64,000 nt of DNA from Opacimonas sp002292215 (GTDB lineage: Bacteria; Pseudomonadota; Gammaproteobacteria; Enterobacterales; Alteromonadaceae): NCBI GenBank assembly GCA_943846745.1, contig OX044360.1, forward strand, positions 310,001-374,000. Reading direction: 5' to 3'. The notes under the pieces are model-generated. The model saw only the letters and a program-made list of their open reading frames with translations, did not search any database and had not been told where the DNA came from. A program made the position numbers and the translations under genes. This document shows, piece after piece, positions 1 to 7,342 of the stretch (position 1 is its first letter; every line of letters starts with the position of its first letter).

Positions 1-85
1 TTAGTGGTAAGTAATTAGAATCTATAGTACGCTTGGTAAATAATCGAGATGTATCAATATCAGACAAAACAAGAGGTTAACGGCG

Positions 86-2014
86 TTGAGTGATATGGCA
101 AAAAATTTAATCCTATGGTTAGTTATCGCAGTTGTGCTAATGGCCGTCTTTGAAAGCTTTTCACCTGGTGAAAACTCGCGTCCTCAGACGGATTACACAA
201 CTTTCCTTAAAGAAGCGAATCAAGGCATGATCCGCGAAGTACGTATTGATAGCACCAAAAATGAAATCCGTGGCATTAAGCGATCGGGTGAAAATTTTGT
301 GACTTATATTCCGTATTTCGATGACCAATTAGTTTCCGATTTAGTTAAACAAGATGTGCGTGTATTAGGTGAACCTCCTGCTGAGCAATCAGTGTTAGCA
401 AGTATTTTCATCTCATGGTTCCCGATGCTACTGTTAATTGGTGTATGGATATTTTTCATGCGTCAAATGCAGGGCGGCGGCGGTCGTGGAGCTATGTCTT
501 TTGGCAAATCTAAGGCTCGATTATTAGGTGAAGACCAAATTAAAACGACTTTCGCTGATGTAGCCGGTTGTGATGAAGCCAAAGAAGATGTATCTGAACT
601 GGTTGACTTTTTACGTGATCCCTCTAAATTCCAAAAGTTAGGCGGTAAAATTCCTAAAGGCGTATTGATGGTTGGTCCTCCTGGAACGGGTAAGACACTG
701 TTAGCAAAAGCCATAGCAGGAGAAGCTAAAGTTCCATTCTTCACTATATCAGGTTCTGATTTCGTTGAAATGTTCGTTGGTGTAGGTGCATCTCGTGTAC
801 GGGATATGTTTGAACAAGCAAAAAAGAGCGCACCATGTATTATCTTTATAGATGAAATCGATGCTGTCGGTCGTCAACGTGGCGCTGGTATGGGCGGTGG
901 TAATGATGAACGTGAGCAAACACTCAACCAGATGCTAGTTGAAATGGATGGTTTTGAAGGGCATGAAGGCATTATTGTTATTGCCGCTACTAACCGTCCA
1001 GATGTATTAGATCCTGCGTTATTGCGTCCAGGACGTTTTGACCGTCAAGTAGTTGTTGGTCTACCGGATATCCGAGGACGTGAACACATACTTAAAGTCC
1101 ACATGCGCAAAGTGCCGCTTGCTGATAATGTTGAGCCGAGTGTGATAGCGCGTGGTACACCAGGATTCTCTGGTGCAGATTTAGCAAATTTAGTTAATGA
1201 AGCTGCGTTGTTTGCTGCTCGCTCTAACAAGCGTGTGGTAGCAATGGAAGAATTTGAAAAAGCTAAAGACAAAATCATGATGGGTTCTGAACGTAAGTCT
1301 ATGGTAATGTCTGAAGAAGAAAAAACTATGACTGCTTATCATGAAGCCGGGCATGCCATTGTTGGTAGAATGGTTCCAGAACATGATCCAGTATATAAAG
1401 TATCGATTATTCCTCGTGGTCGAGCGCTGGGTGTCACTATGTATTTGCCGGAACAAGATCGTGTGAGTCATTCTAAGCAACATTTAGAGAGTATGATTTC
1501 GAGTCTATACGGTGGTCGTTTAGCTGAAAAAATTATTTTTGGTGCTGAAAAAGTGACAACAGGTGCATCCAATGATATCGAGCGTGCAACAGAGATAGCT
1601 CGTAAAATGGTTACTCAGTGGGGCTTATCAGATAAAATGGGACCTCAATTGTATGCTGATGAAGAAGGTGAAGTGTTCTTAGGACGTAGCTCAGCAAAAT
1701 CCACTAGTATGTCTGATGAAACGGCTCGATTGATCGATTCTGAAATTAAAGTTTTGATTAATCGTAACTATGAACGCGCTGAAAAAATCCTTAATGACAA
1801 CATTGATGTATTACATTCGATGAAAGATGCATTAATGAAATATGAAACTATTGATGCGTTGCAAATTGATGATTTAATGGCTCGCACCGAAGTTCGTCAA
1901 CCACGTGATTGGGATGACCGCAAGCCTAATGATGATAAAACTAGTAAAATCTCTGCTAAAGGCGATGACAAAAGTGCTCCTGATTTAGACAATACCGGTG
2001 ACGTGCCTAATTAA
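86..2014 (+). CDS. ftsH: ATP-dependent zinc metalloprotease FtsH
   Basis: FtsH is the inner-membrane AAA+ protease that degrades LpxC, sigma-32 and misassembled membrane proteins as a hexamer. The N-terminus holds a membrane segment (about residues 6-22), a periplasmic domain and a second membrane segment (about 104-124). Walker A GPPGTGKT is at 197-204, Walker B IIFIDE at 252-257 and the zinc site HEAGH at 419-423. The 642 aa length is normal. The start is TTG at 86, chosen because AAGAGG at 71-76 is well spaced for it; ATG at 95 would begin at MAKN as in the usual enteric annotation. The C-terminal tail is hydrophilic and variable, as in relatives. A terminator follows, so folP has its own transcription start. 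Confidence 0.97.
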   Translation: MSDMAKNLILWLVIAVVLMAVFESFSPGENSRPQTDYTTFLKEANQGMIREVRIDSTKNEIRGIKRSGENFVTYIPYFDDQLVSDLVKQDVRVLGEPPAEQSVLASIFISWFPMLLLIGVWIFFMRQMQGGGGRGAMSFGKSKARLLGEDQIKTTFADVAGCDEAKEDVSELVDFLRDPSKFQKLGGKIPKGVLMVGPPGTGKTLLAKAIAGEAKVPFFTISGSDFVEMFVGVGASRVRDMFEQAKKSAPCIIFIDEIDAVGRQRGAGMGGGNDEREQTLNQMLVEMDGFEGHEGIIVIAATNRPDVLDPALLRPGRFDRQVVVGLPDIRGREHILKVHMRKVPLADNVEPSVIARGTPGFSGADLANLVNEAALFAARSNKRVVAMEEFEKAKDKIMMGSERKSMVMSEEEKTMTAYHEAGHAIVGRMVPEHDPVYKVSIIPRGRALGVTMYLPEQDRVSHSKQHLESMISSLYGGRLAEKIIFGAEKVTTGASNDIERATEIARKMVTQWGLSDKMGPQLYADEEGEVFLGRSSAKSTSMSDETARLIDSEIKVLINRNYERAEKILNDNIDVLHSMKDALMKYETIDALQIDDLMARTEVRQPRDWDDRKPNDDKTSKISAKGDDKSAPDLDNTGDVPN

Positions 2015-2076
2015 TTATTGTTGATTAGATACTAAAATCCTTCTTTACTTATTATTTTATAGTCAGTAAACAAACT

Positions 2077-2111
2077 AAAACGTCGGTTAATTAGCCGACG
2101 TTTTTGTTTTT
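2077..2111 (+). terminator. Rho-independent terminator after ftsH
   Basis: An inverted repeat with CGTCGG and CCGACG arms (2081-2086 and 2095-2100) is flanked by four A and a T-rich run, which closes the ftsH transcript. Confidence 0.85.
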
Positions 2112-2125
2112 ATGAGTTTATGGCG

Positions 2126-2131
2126 TATAAT
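2126..2131 (+). promoter_or_regulatory. Candidate -10 box for folP
   Basis: A perfect TATAAT lies 29 bases before the folP ATG and just after the ftsH terminator. No good -35 hexamer is visible at 16-18 bases upstream, so this is position-based inference. Confidence 0.35.
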
Positions 2132-2159
2132 ATTTATCAATATGTTATGGAGAACAATT

Positions 2160-2984
2160 ATGCAATTTGGCAACAAACATGTTTTCTTTGATACTCCGCA
2201 AATCATGGGAGTACTCAATGTCACTCCTGATAGTTTTTCCGATGGTGGACTATTCAATTCAATTGAAAATGCGGTCAAACAAGCTGAACAAATGGTGGCT
2301 GATGGTGCGGTATTTATCGATATCGGTGGTGAGTCTACCCGTCCAGGTTCTGTTCCTATCTCAGCTCAAGCTGAAATTGAACGCGTCGCACCAGTAATTG
2401 AAAAAATCGCAGCTAATATTGATTGTGTTATTTCTATAGATACAAGTAAAGCCTTAGTTATGCAAGAAGCCGTCGCTGTGGGTGCGCGATTGATCAATGA
2501 TGTCTGTGCATTACAACTAGAAGATGCTTTATCTACTGCGGCTGCGTTGCAAGTACCTGTGTCGTTAATGCATATGCAAGGTGAACCACGCACGATGCAG
2601 TCGGCACCTGATTACAACAGCGTTGTCGGAGAAGTGTATGAGTTTCTTGAGGCGCGGATTGATATCTGCCTAGCGGCAGGTATTAAACAAGAACAAATTA
2701 TCGTTGATCCTGGCTTTGGTTTTGGTAAAACATTAGATCATAATTTTCAGTTATTAAAACATTTTAATAAATTCAAGTATTTGCATATGCCTACATTAGC
2801 GGGTATGTCCCGTAAATCAATGATCGGTACTTTGTTAGACCGCAATGTTGATGAACGTCTCGCTGGGAGTTTAGCATGTGCGTTGATTGCGAGTACTAAA
2901 GGCGCGAGTATTTTACGGGTACATGATGTGCGAGCAACATCGGATGTGGTTAGAATATTAAATAAAATGAATAGTGTTGAATAA
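2160..2984 (+). CDS. folP: Dihydropteroate synthase
   Basis: FolP condenses 6-hydroxymethyl-dihydropterin pyrophosphate with p-aminobenzoate to give dihydropteroate in folate synthesis, and is the sulfonamide target. Signature stretches are visible in order: LNVTPDSFSDGG near the N-terminus, DIGGESTRPG, SIDTSK, MHMQGEPRTMQ, DPGFGFGKT and GMSRKSMIG. The reading frame is open from 2112, but the ATG at 2160 is preferred because GGAGA at 2148-2152 is correctly spaced and the protein (274 aa) then begins at the usual place. folP followed by glmM is the standard gammaproteobacterial pairing. Confidence 0.95.
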   Translation: MQFGNKHVFFDTPQIMGVLNVTPDSFSDGGLFNSIENAVKQAEQMVADGAVFIDIGGESTRPGSVPISAQAEIERVAPVIEKIAANIDCVISIDTSKALVMQEAVAVGARLINDVCALQLEDALSTAAALQVPVSLMHMQGEPRTMQSAPDYNSVVGEVYEFLEARIDICLAAGIKQEQIIVDPGFGFGKTLDHNFQLLKHFNKFKYLHMPTLAGMSRKSMIGTLLDRNVDERLAGSLACALIASTKGASILRVHDVRATSDVVRILNKMNSVE

Positions 2985-3037
2985 ATGATAATTGACATTA
3001 TTTAATAGATTAAACTCATAAAGGAAAGCTGTAAACA

Positions 3038-4384
3038 ATGAGCGAACGTAAGTATTTTGGTACCGATGGTATCCGCGGTAAAGTAGGTCATTCAGCGATT
3101 AATCCTGAATTTGTCACCAAATTAGGCTGGGCAGCCGGCAAGGTCTTAGCAGGTAAAGGCACCAATAAAGTATTAATTGGCAAAGATACACGCATCTCAG
3201 GTTATATGCTTGAGTCAGCGCTTGAAGCGGGTTTATCTGCAGCAGGGATCAATGTCGGCTTATTAGGTCCCATGCCGACTCCTGCCATTGCTTATTTAAC
3301 TAAAACCTTCCGCTCTGAAGCCGGAATTGTTATTAGTGCCTCCCACAATCCTTATTACGATAATGGAATTAAATTCTTTTCGGCAAATGGCTATAAGCTT
3401 GATGATGAAGTTGAACTTGCCATCGAAGCTATGCTCGAATTACCAATGGACTGTGTTGAATCAGATAAGCTTGGTAAAGCAACGCGGATCAATGATGCTG
3501 CAGGTCGCTATATTGAATTTTGTAAGGGGACTTTCCCAAGCGAACTATCTCTAACCGGTATGAAAATTGTTGTTGATTGTGCGCATGGCGCTACGTACCA
3601 CATTGCACCAAGTGTACTCAGTGAACTAGGTGCAGAAATCATTGAAATCGGCACCAAACCTAATGGCATAAATATCAATCACCAGGTTGGTGCTACTTCC
3701 ATGCGTGCTTGTGTGGAGGCGGTATTAGAGCATAAAGCGGATCTTGGTTTTGCCTTAGATGGTGATGGCGATCGCATTATGTTAGTGGACCACGAAGGAA
3801 ATGTGGTTGATGGCGATCAGATCATCTTTATTATTGCTCGAGATGCGCTAAAAAATGGCCGTTTATCTGGCGGTGTAGTCGGCACGCAAATGAGTAATTT
3901 AGGCTTAGAGATCGCGCTAGACAATTTGGGTATTCCATTTGCACGTTCCAAAGTGGGTGATCGTTATGTGATGGAATTACTAAAAGAAAAAGGCTGGCAC
4001 ATTGGTGGTGAAAACTCTGGCCATGTTCTTAACCTTTCAACGATTTCTACAGGTGATGGCATTGTAGCAGGTTTGCAGGTATTGACGGCAATGCTACATA
4101 CAGAAAAATCATTGAAAAGCTTATTGTCCGGTATGACTAAATTTCCACAAAAACTGGTTAATGTCCGTTATGAACCTTGTGCGATTGATTATTGTGCAGA
4201 CCAACGAGTATTAGATGCCGTCACTGAAGCAGAACAGGCTTTAGGTGATACGGGTCGAGTGTTGTTACGAAAAAGTGGCACTGAACCATTAATTAGAGTG
4301 ATGGTAGAAGCACAAAGTGTAGACGATGCTGATAAATGGTCAGCGCATATTGCACAAGTGGTGACCAAAATAGCAGTGGGATAG
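3038..4384 (+). CDS. glmM: Phosphoglucosamine mutase
   Basis: GlmM interconverts glucosamine-6-phosphate and glucosamine-1-phosphate, feeding UDP-GlcNAc for peptidoglycan and lipid A. The phosphorylated serine is Ser102 in SASHNP, the metal-binding loop DGDGDR is at 241-246, and the sugar-binding GGENSGH and phosphate-binding RKSGTEPLIRV motifs follow. Length 448 aa is typical. AAGGAA at 3021-3026 serves as the ribosome binding site. It lies 53 bases after folP with no terminator between them, so the two are probably co-transcribed. Confidence 0.97.
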   Translation: MSERKYFGTDGIRGKVGHSAINPEFVTKLGWAAGKVLAGKGTNKVLIGKDTRISGYMLESALEAGLSAAGINVGLLGPMPTPAIAYLTKTFRSEAGIVISASHNPYYDNGIKFFSANGYKLDDEVELAIEAMLELPMDCVESDKLGKATRINDAAGRYIEFCKGTFPSELSLTGMKIVVDCAHGATYHIAPSVLSELGAEIIEIGTKPNGININHQVGATSMRACVEAVLEHKADLGFALDGDGDRIMLVDHEGNVVDGDQIIFIIARDALKNGRLSGGVVGTQMSNLGLEIALDNLGIPFARSKVGDRYVMELLKEKGWHIGGENSGHVLNLSTISTGDGIVAGLQVLTAMLHTEKSLKSLLSGMTKFPQKLVNVRYEPCAIDYCADQRVLDAVTEAEQALGDTGRVLLRKSGTEPLIRVMVEAQSVDDADKWSAHIAQVVTKIAVG

Positions 4385-4404
4385 GGGCAAACGCCCTTAT
4401 TTTT
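4383..4404 (+). terminator. Short terminator-like hairpin after glmM
   Basis: A six-pair stem, AGGGGC (4383-4388) against GCCCTT (4393-4398) with one G-T pair and a four-base loop, overlaps the glmM stop codon and is followed by TATTTT. It is short but well placed. Confidence 0.5.
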
Positions 4405-4428
4405 ACTAATAGAGTGGTCTTTCACTTG

Positions 4429-4434
4429 TATAAT
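4429..4434 (+). promoter_or_regulatory. Candidate -10 box for tpiA
   Basis: A perfect TATAAT is located 66 bases before the tpiA start and after the glmM hairpin. The -35 region is poor, so support is limited to the -10 match and its position. Confidence 0.35.
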
Positions 4435-4500
4435 GCCAATAGGTTGGGTAATATCGCCCACCTGAATTTCATTGGTAAATGATGTAAAGGATTAAATCAG

Positions 4501-5247
4501 ATGACTAGACAGAAGATAGTTGCAGGTAACTGGAAATTAAACGGAAATGTCGCGTTAATTAAACAATTTAACGAAGCATTCAAGTCTCCAGAACTGGCAC
4601 ACGTTAAGGTCATGATTTTTCCACCAGCGTTGTTTACGAATGCATTTGAATCGAGTAATTTGATTGTTGGTGTTCAAAATATCTCTGAACATGTATCTGG
4701 TGCTTTTACCGGTGAGTTGAGTGTTGCAATGCTCAATGATTTAGGCATTTCACATACGTTAATTGGTCATTCTGAAAGACGTGATTTGTATAACGAAACC
4801 AATGAAATAATTGCTAAGAAAGTAGTCACTGCTTTAGCTGCAAATATTACACCTATATTATGTATTGGTGAATCGCTTGCAACAAGGCAAGCTGGTGAAG
4901 TGAATCAATTTATTCAATCACAGCTTGATAGTGTACTTGATGCAGTTGGTATTGCGGGGATCGCCAAGTGTGTGATTGCTTATGAGCCTATTTGGGCAAT
5001 TGGTACCGGACAAACAGCAAGTCCCGCTCAAGCACAAGAAGTACATGCGTTTATTAGACAGTATATTGCGAGTATCGATGCACACGTAGCCGATTCAATC
5101 AGTATATTATATGGGGGGAGTGTTAACGCACAAACCGCAGCAGAATTATTTGCACAACCGGATATTGACGGTGGCCTTGTAGGCGGTGCAAGTTTAAAAG
5201 AATCTGAATTTTTAACTATTTGCCAAGCGGCAAATCAAAGAGGCTAA
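4501..5247 (+). CDS. tpiA: Triosephosphate isomerase
   Basis: TpiA interconverts dihydroxyacetone phosphate and glyceraldehyde-3-phosphate in glycolysis and gluconeogenesis. The substrate residues Asn10 and Lys12 lie in AGNWKLNG, the catalytic His90 in GHSERR and the catalytic base Glu162 in AYEPIWAIGTG. The phosphate-gripping YGGSV and GGLVGGASL motifs are near the C-terminus. The 248 aa protein is full length for a TIM barrel. An AAAGG ribosome binding site precedes the ATG. secG starts two bases after its stop codon, an arrangement conserved in gammaproteobacteria. Confidence 0.96.
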   Translation: MTRQKIVAGNWKLNGNVALIKQFNEAFKSPELAHVKVMIFPPALFTNAFESSNLIVGVQNISEHVSGAFTGELSVAMLNDLGISHTLIGHSERRDLYNETNEIIAKKVVTALAANITPILCIGESLATRQAGEVNQFIQSQLDSVLDAVGIAGIAKCVIAYEPIWAIGTGQTASPAQAQEVHAFIRQYIASIDAHVADSISILYGGSVNAQTAAELFAQPDIDGGLVGGASLKESEFLTICQAANQRG

Positions 5248-5249
5248 CT

Positions 5250-5666
5250 ATGTTACACGAAGTATTGATCGTTGCTTATTTAATCGTAGCATTACTACTA
5301 ATAGGTTTAGTATTAATCCAACAAGGTAAAGGCGCTGACATGGGTGCATCACTTGGTGGTGGCGGTTCAAATACTGTCTTCGGTTCAGGTGGCTCAGGTA
5401 ACTTTTTAACTCGTTCTACGGGTATTCTAGCAACTTTTTTCTTTCTTATCAGTCTGTTACTTGGTAACCTTACAGCCTCTAAAGAAAAAGCTGTTGATGA
5501 ATGGCAGAATTTAGAAGTACCTGTTGTTGAAGCACCTATTTTAGATGTGCCAGCGACTGATGTACCTGCAAGCGATGTTCCAGTGACAACTGTTACACCT
5601 GCTGCAACAACTAGTGACGTTCCGGCTGTTCAAGAAACAAAAGATACAGACGGTAATCCTAACTAG
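5250..5666 (+). CDS. secG: Preprotein translocase subunit SecG
   Basis: SecG is the small accessory subunit of the SecYEG channel. Two membrane helices (about residues 3-22 and 52-72) flank the conserved GKGADMGASLGGGGSNTVFG loop, which defines the family. The ATG at 5250 is used because AGAGG at 5239-5243 is correctly spaced and an earlier start would lie inside tpiA. The 138 aa protein has a long proline- and valine-rich tail with recurring DVP units, which is common but variable in SecG. tRNA-Leu follows 12 bases after the stop, as downstream of secG in Escherichia coli. Confidence 0.93.
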   Translation: MLHEVLIVAYLIVALLLIGLVLIQQGKGADMGASLGGGGSNTVFGSGGSGNFLTRSTGILATFFFLISLLLGNLTASKEKAVDEWQNLEVPVVEAPILDVPATDVPASDVPVTTVTPAATTSDVPAVQETKDTDGNPN

Positions 5667-5678
5667 AAAAATAATTAC

Positions 5679-5764
5679 GCGGACGTGGCGGAATTGGTAG
5701 ACGCGCCACCTTGAGGGGGTGGTGATTTTTAATCGTGGGGGTTCAAGTCCCCCCGTCCGCACCA
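5679..5764 (+). tRNA. leuU: tRNA-Leu (GAG)
   Basis: A complete cloverleaf can be drawn. The acceptor arms are GCGGACG (5679-5685) and CGTCCGC (5754-5760), followed by discriminator A and an encoded CCA. The anticodon stem CCACC/GGTGG encloses the loop TTGAGGG with anticodon GAG at 5713-5715, reading CUC and CUU. It has the long variable arm of a class II leucine tRNA and a GTTCAAG T-loop. It matches E. coli leuU in type and position after secG, and is probably processed from the secG transcript. Confidence 0.97.
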
Positions 5765-5770
5765 CATAAA

Positions 5771-5797
5771 AAAAACCAGCTTTAGGCTGGTTTTTTT
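5771..5797 (+). terminator. Rho-independent terminator after tRNA-Leu
   Basis: Poly-A, then a CCAGC/GCTGG stem (5776-5780 and 5786-5790) with loop TTTAG, then seven T. It ends the tpiA-secG-leuU transcript and faces the minus-strand ASCH gene. Confidence 0.88.
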
Positions 5798-5840
5798 GTT
5801 AAAAAATCATCATGTTCATACTGAGCATCGTTAAGTTGCT

Positions 5841-6443
5841 TTAGCTAGCAAGCATCCCTTTTAACTGTTTGACTACTTCGTCTTGCTCACCTACTTTAAC
5901 CCAGATTACCGCTCCAGGCTTATGCTCATATGTAATCGGACTGGGTAACTCAACTACTTCACACAATTCAATGGCATTGAGGCGTTTAAAATCTTTGGCA
6001 TTGTAATCTTTTGCTAATACACCGTGCTTAGATTTAGATGCTTTTAATTCTTCTTTCGATAATGGACCATAATAGCCCGCAATTTTGGCATAAGCGCAAA
6101 TTTGTTTTGAGCCTTTTTCAACTAATCCAATATAACCCGATTTTTTAAATTTGGTGGTTCTTAGCTCCCAAGTATGTTCACCTGATATAATTTTTTGGAG
6201 GTGAGCATGTTCAATAATTAAAGCTCCATTATCAATAATATTAGATAAAATAGCATGGTGAGCGGGCTTGGCTTCTGCTTTTGTAGTTTTAGTCGATGCT
6301 GTTACTTTTTTTTTAATATCCTGAATATCATTTTTTAAATATTTTTTGATAATCAATTGGCGTTCACTATTACTGTACATTTTATCGTAGTAATAAATCC
6401 CGTATAAGGTAATGGCAACGAGCAGCGTGATAGTTAAAATCAT
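5841..6443 (-). CDS. Membrane-anchored ASCH-domain protein
   Basis: The first 17 or so residues form one hydrophobic segment, followed by a Lys-rich, probably helical linker (about 20-60). An ASCH-type domain then runs from about residue 73 to the end (200 aa). The ASCH hallmark is seen as SGEHTWELR (residues 87-95), matching the family pattern G-E-K-T-W-E-x-R except that the usual lysine is His90. ASCH domains share the PUA-like fold and mostly bind RNA or modified nucleosides; one branch (YqfB) hydrolyses N4-acetylcytidine using that lysine. A single N-terminal anchor facing the cytoplasm is inferred. The function is unknown. The GGAG upstream is spaced rather far (12 bases) from the ATG. 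Confidence 0.7.
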   Translation of the reverse strand: MILTITLLVAITLYGIYYYDKMYSNSERQLIIKKYLKNDIQDIKKKVTASTKTTKAEAKPAHHAILSNIIDNGALIIEHAHLQKIISGEHTWELRTTKFKKSGYIGLVEKGSKQICAYAKIAGYYGPLSKEELKASKSKHGVLAKDYNAKDFKRLNAIELCEVVELPSPITYEHKPGAVIWVKVGEQDEVVKQLKGMLAS

Positions 6444-6648
6444 GATGATAGTACACTCCAGTGTGTAGTTTACGACAAGTGTTTTTTATTGTTGTAATCT
6501 CATTATTATGCACTTAAATTCCGATAATCACTTATGCACGTTATTAAATTCTATTTTGCAAATGTAATGCCATATATATTTAGTAGTATAAACAATAGGT
6601 TAAATCTGAGTACATGTAGGATGTATGGAAGATGTAAAAATATCTGAC

Positions 6649-6676
6649 AAAAAAAGCTCAGTAGGTTAACTGAGCT
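6649..6676 (-). terminator. Terminator for the 98 aa minus-strand gene
   Basis: Read on the minus strand, an eight-pair stem (arms 6669-6676 and 6655-6662, AGCTCAGT type) is followed by seven T. This supports the small upstream gene being a real transcription unit. Confidence 0.75.
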
Positions 6677-6705
6677 AGTGTAGAAGGAATCGGTTATATA
6701 AAATA

Positions 6706-7002
6706 TTAAGCAACGTTATTAATATTATCTTGAATACTGTCCCGGTTAGCGATTGCATCTTGTAAATCAAAATTGTCCATTAATAACAATAAATCTGCAA
6801 TTCGACCTCTAAATTGGACACATAATTTTTCTGAATATTTTTGTTTTTTAACAGTACATCGAGTTTCAAAGCGATAGATACGATCAAGCAGCCTGCGTAA
6901 AGTTGTTTCGCTCAGTTCGCTTAATTCGGGGAGATTTATTTCTTCTTGTAACAACTCGTGAAAGTATTTTACTTCTTTTGTAACTGTATCAGCTCTAGAC
7001 AT
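6706..7002 (-). CDS. Small conserved-looking hypothetical protein
   Basis: This 98 aa, hydrophilic, mostly helical-looking protein is charged throughout and has no signal peptide or membrane segment. I do not recognise its family. It is supported as a gene by a strong AAGAGG ribosome binding site four bases before the ATG, a second AGAGG further up, and a terminator 30 bases after the stop. It contains two cysteines (in TRCTVKK and KLCVQFR) too far apart for an obvious metal site. It sits alone between the ASCH gene and pnp, so context gives no hint of its role. Confidence 0.6.
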   Translation of the reverse strand: MSRADTVTKEVKYFHELLQEEINLPELSELSETTLRRLLDRIYRFETRCTVKKQKYSEKLCVQFRGRIADLLLLMDNFDLQDAIANRDSIQDNINNVA

Positions 7003-7342
7003 AAGACCTCTTAACCTCTTTACAAATGTGTAGTACGTATTTATAAAGAGTCTTGCAATCTTTAGTCCAAAATTTTTAGTTGTTGTTTTTAATGGGTTTT
7101 ATTTTATTTTAGACATGACAAAGATTACAAATGTAAAAAATCCTGACACCAAATATACAGATTCATGTTTACAATACGCCCATATTGATTTTTGCATCTA
7201 AACAAATTTGGCTGCGTGAAGTGGTGGTATGCCTATTTTGTGCGTAATTCTAGGTACAATTTATAGCATTTTATAGCAGAACGTCTTATACTATGCACCG
7301 CAATTAATAGCGTATGAAATCATTGAAATTAAAGGATAAATA
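7003..7342. other. Intergenic region between the 98 aa gene and pnp
   Basis: This 340-base AT-rich stretch holds the promoters of the two divergent genes. A 12-bp palindrome TTACAAATGTAA lies at 7125-7136, and a related imperfect copy (TTACAAATGTGT) at 7020-7031 close to the minus-strand gene start. TACAAT (7255-7260) and TATACT (7287-7292) are possible -10 boxes for pnp, without convincing -35 partners. The pnp leader is where RNase III-dependent autoregulation acts in E. coli, but I cannot identify an equivalent long stem by eye. rpsO, normally here, is absent. Confidence 0.5.

Noticed and set aside
2160..2984. folP as a possible horizontally acquired sulfonamide-resistance allele.
   Set aside because: It is in the conserved ftsH-folP-glmM order with no mobile-element or integron signature.
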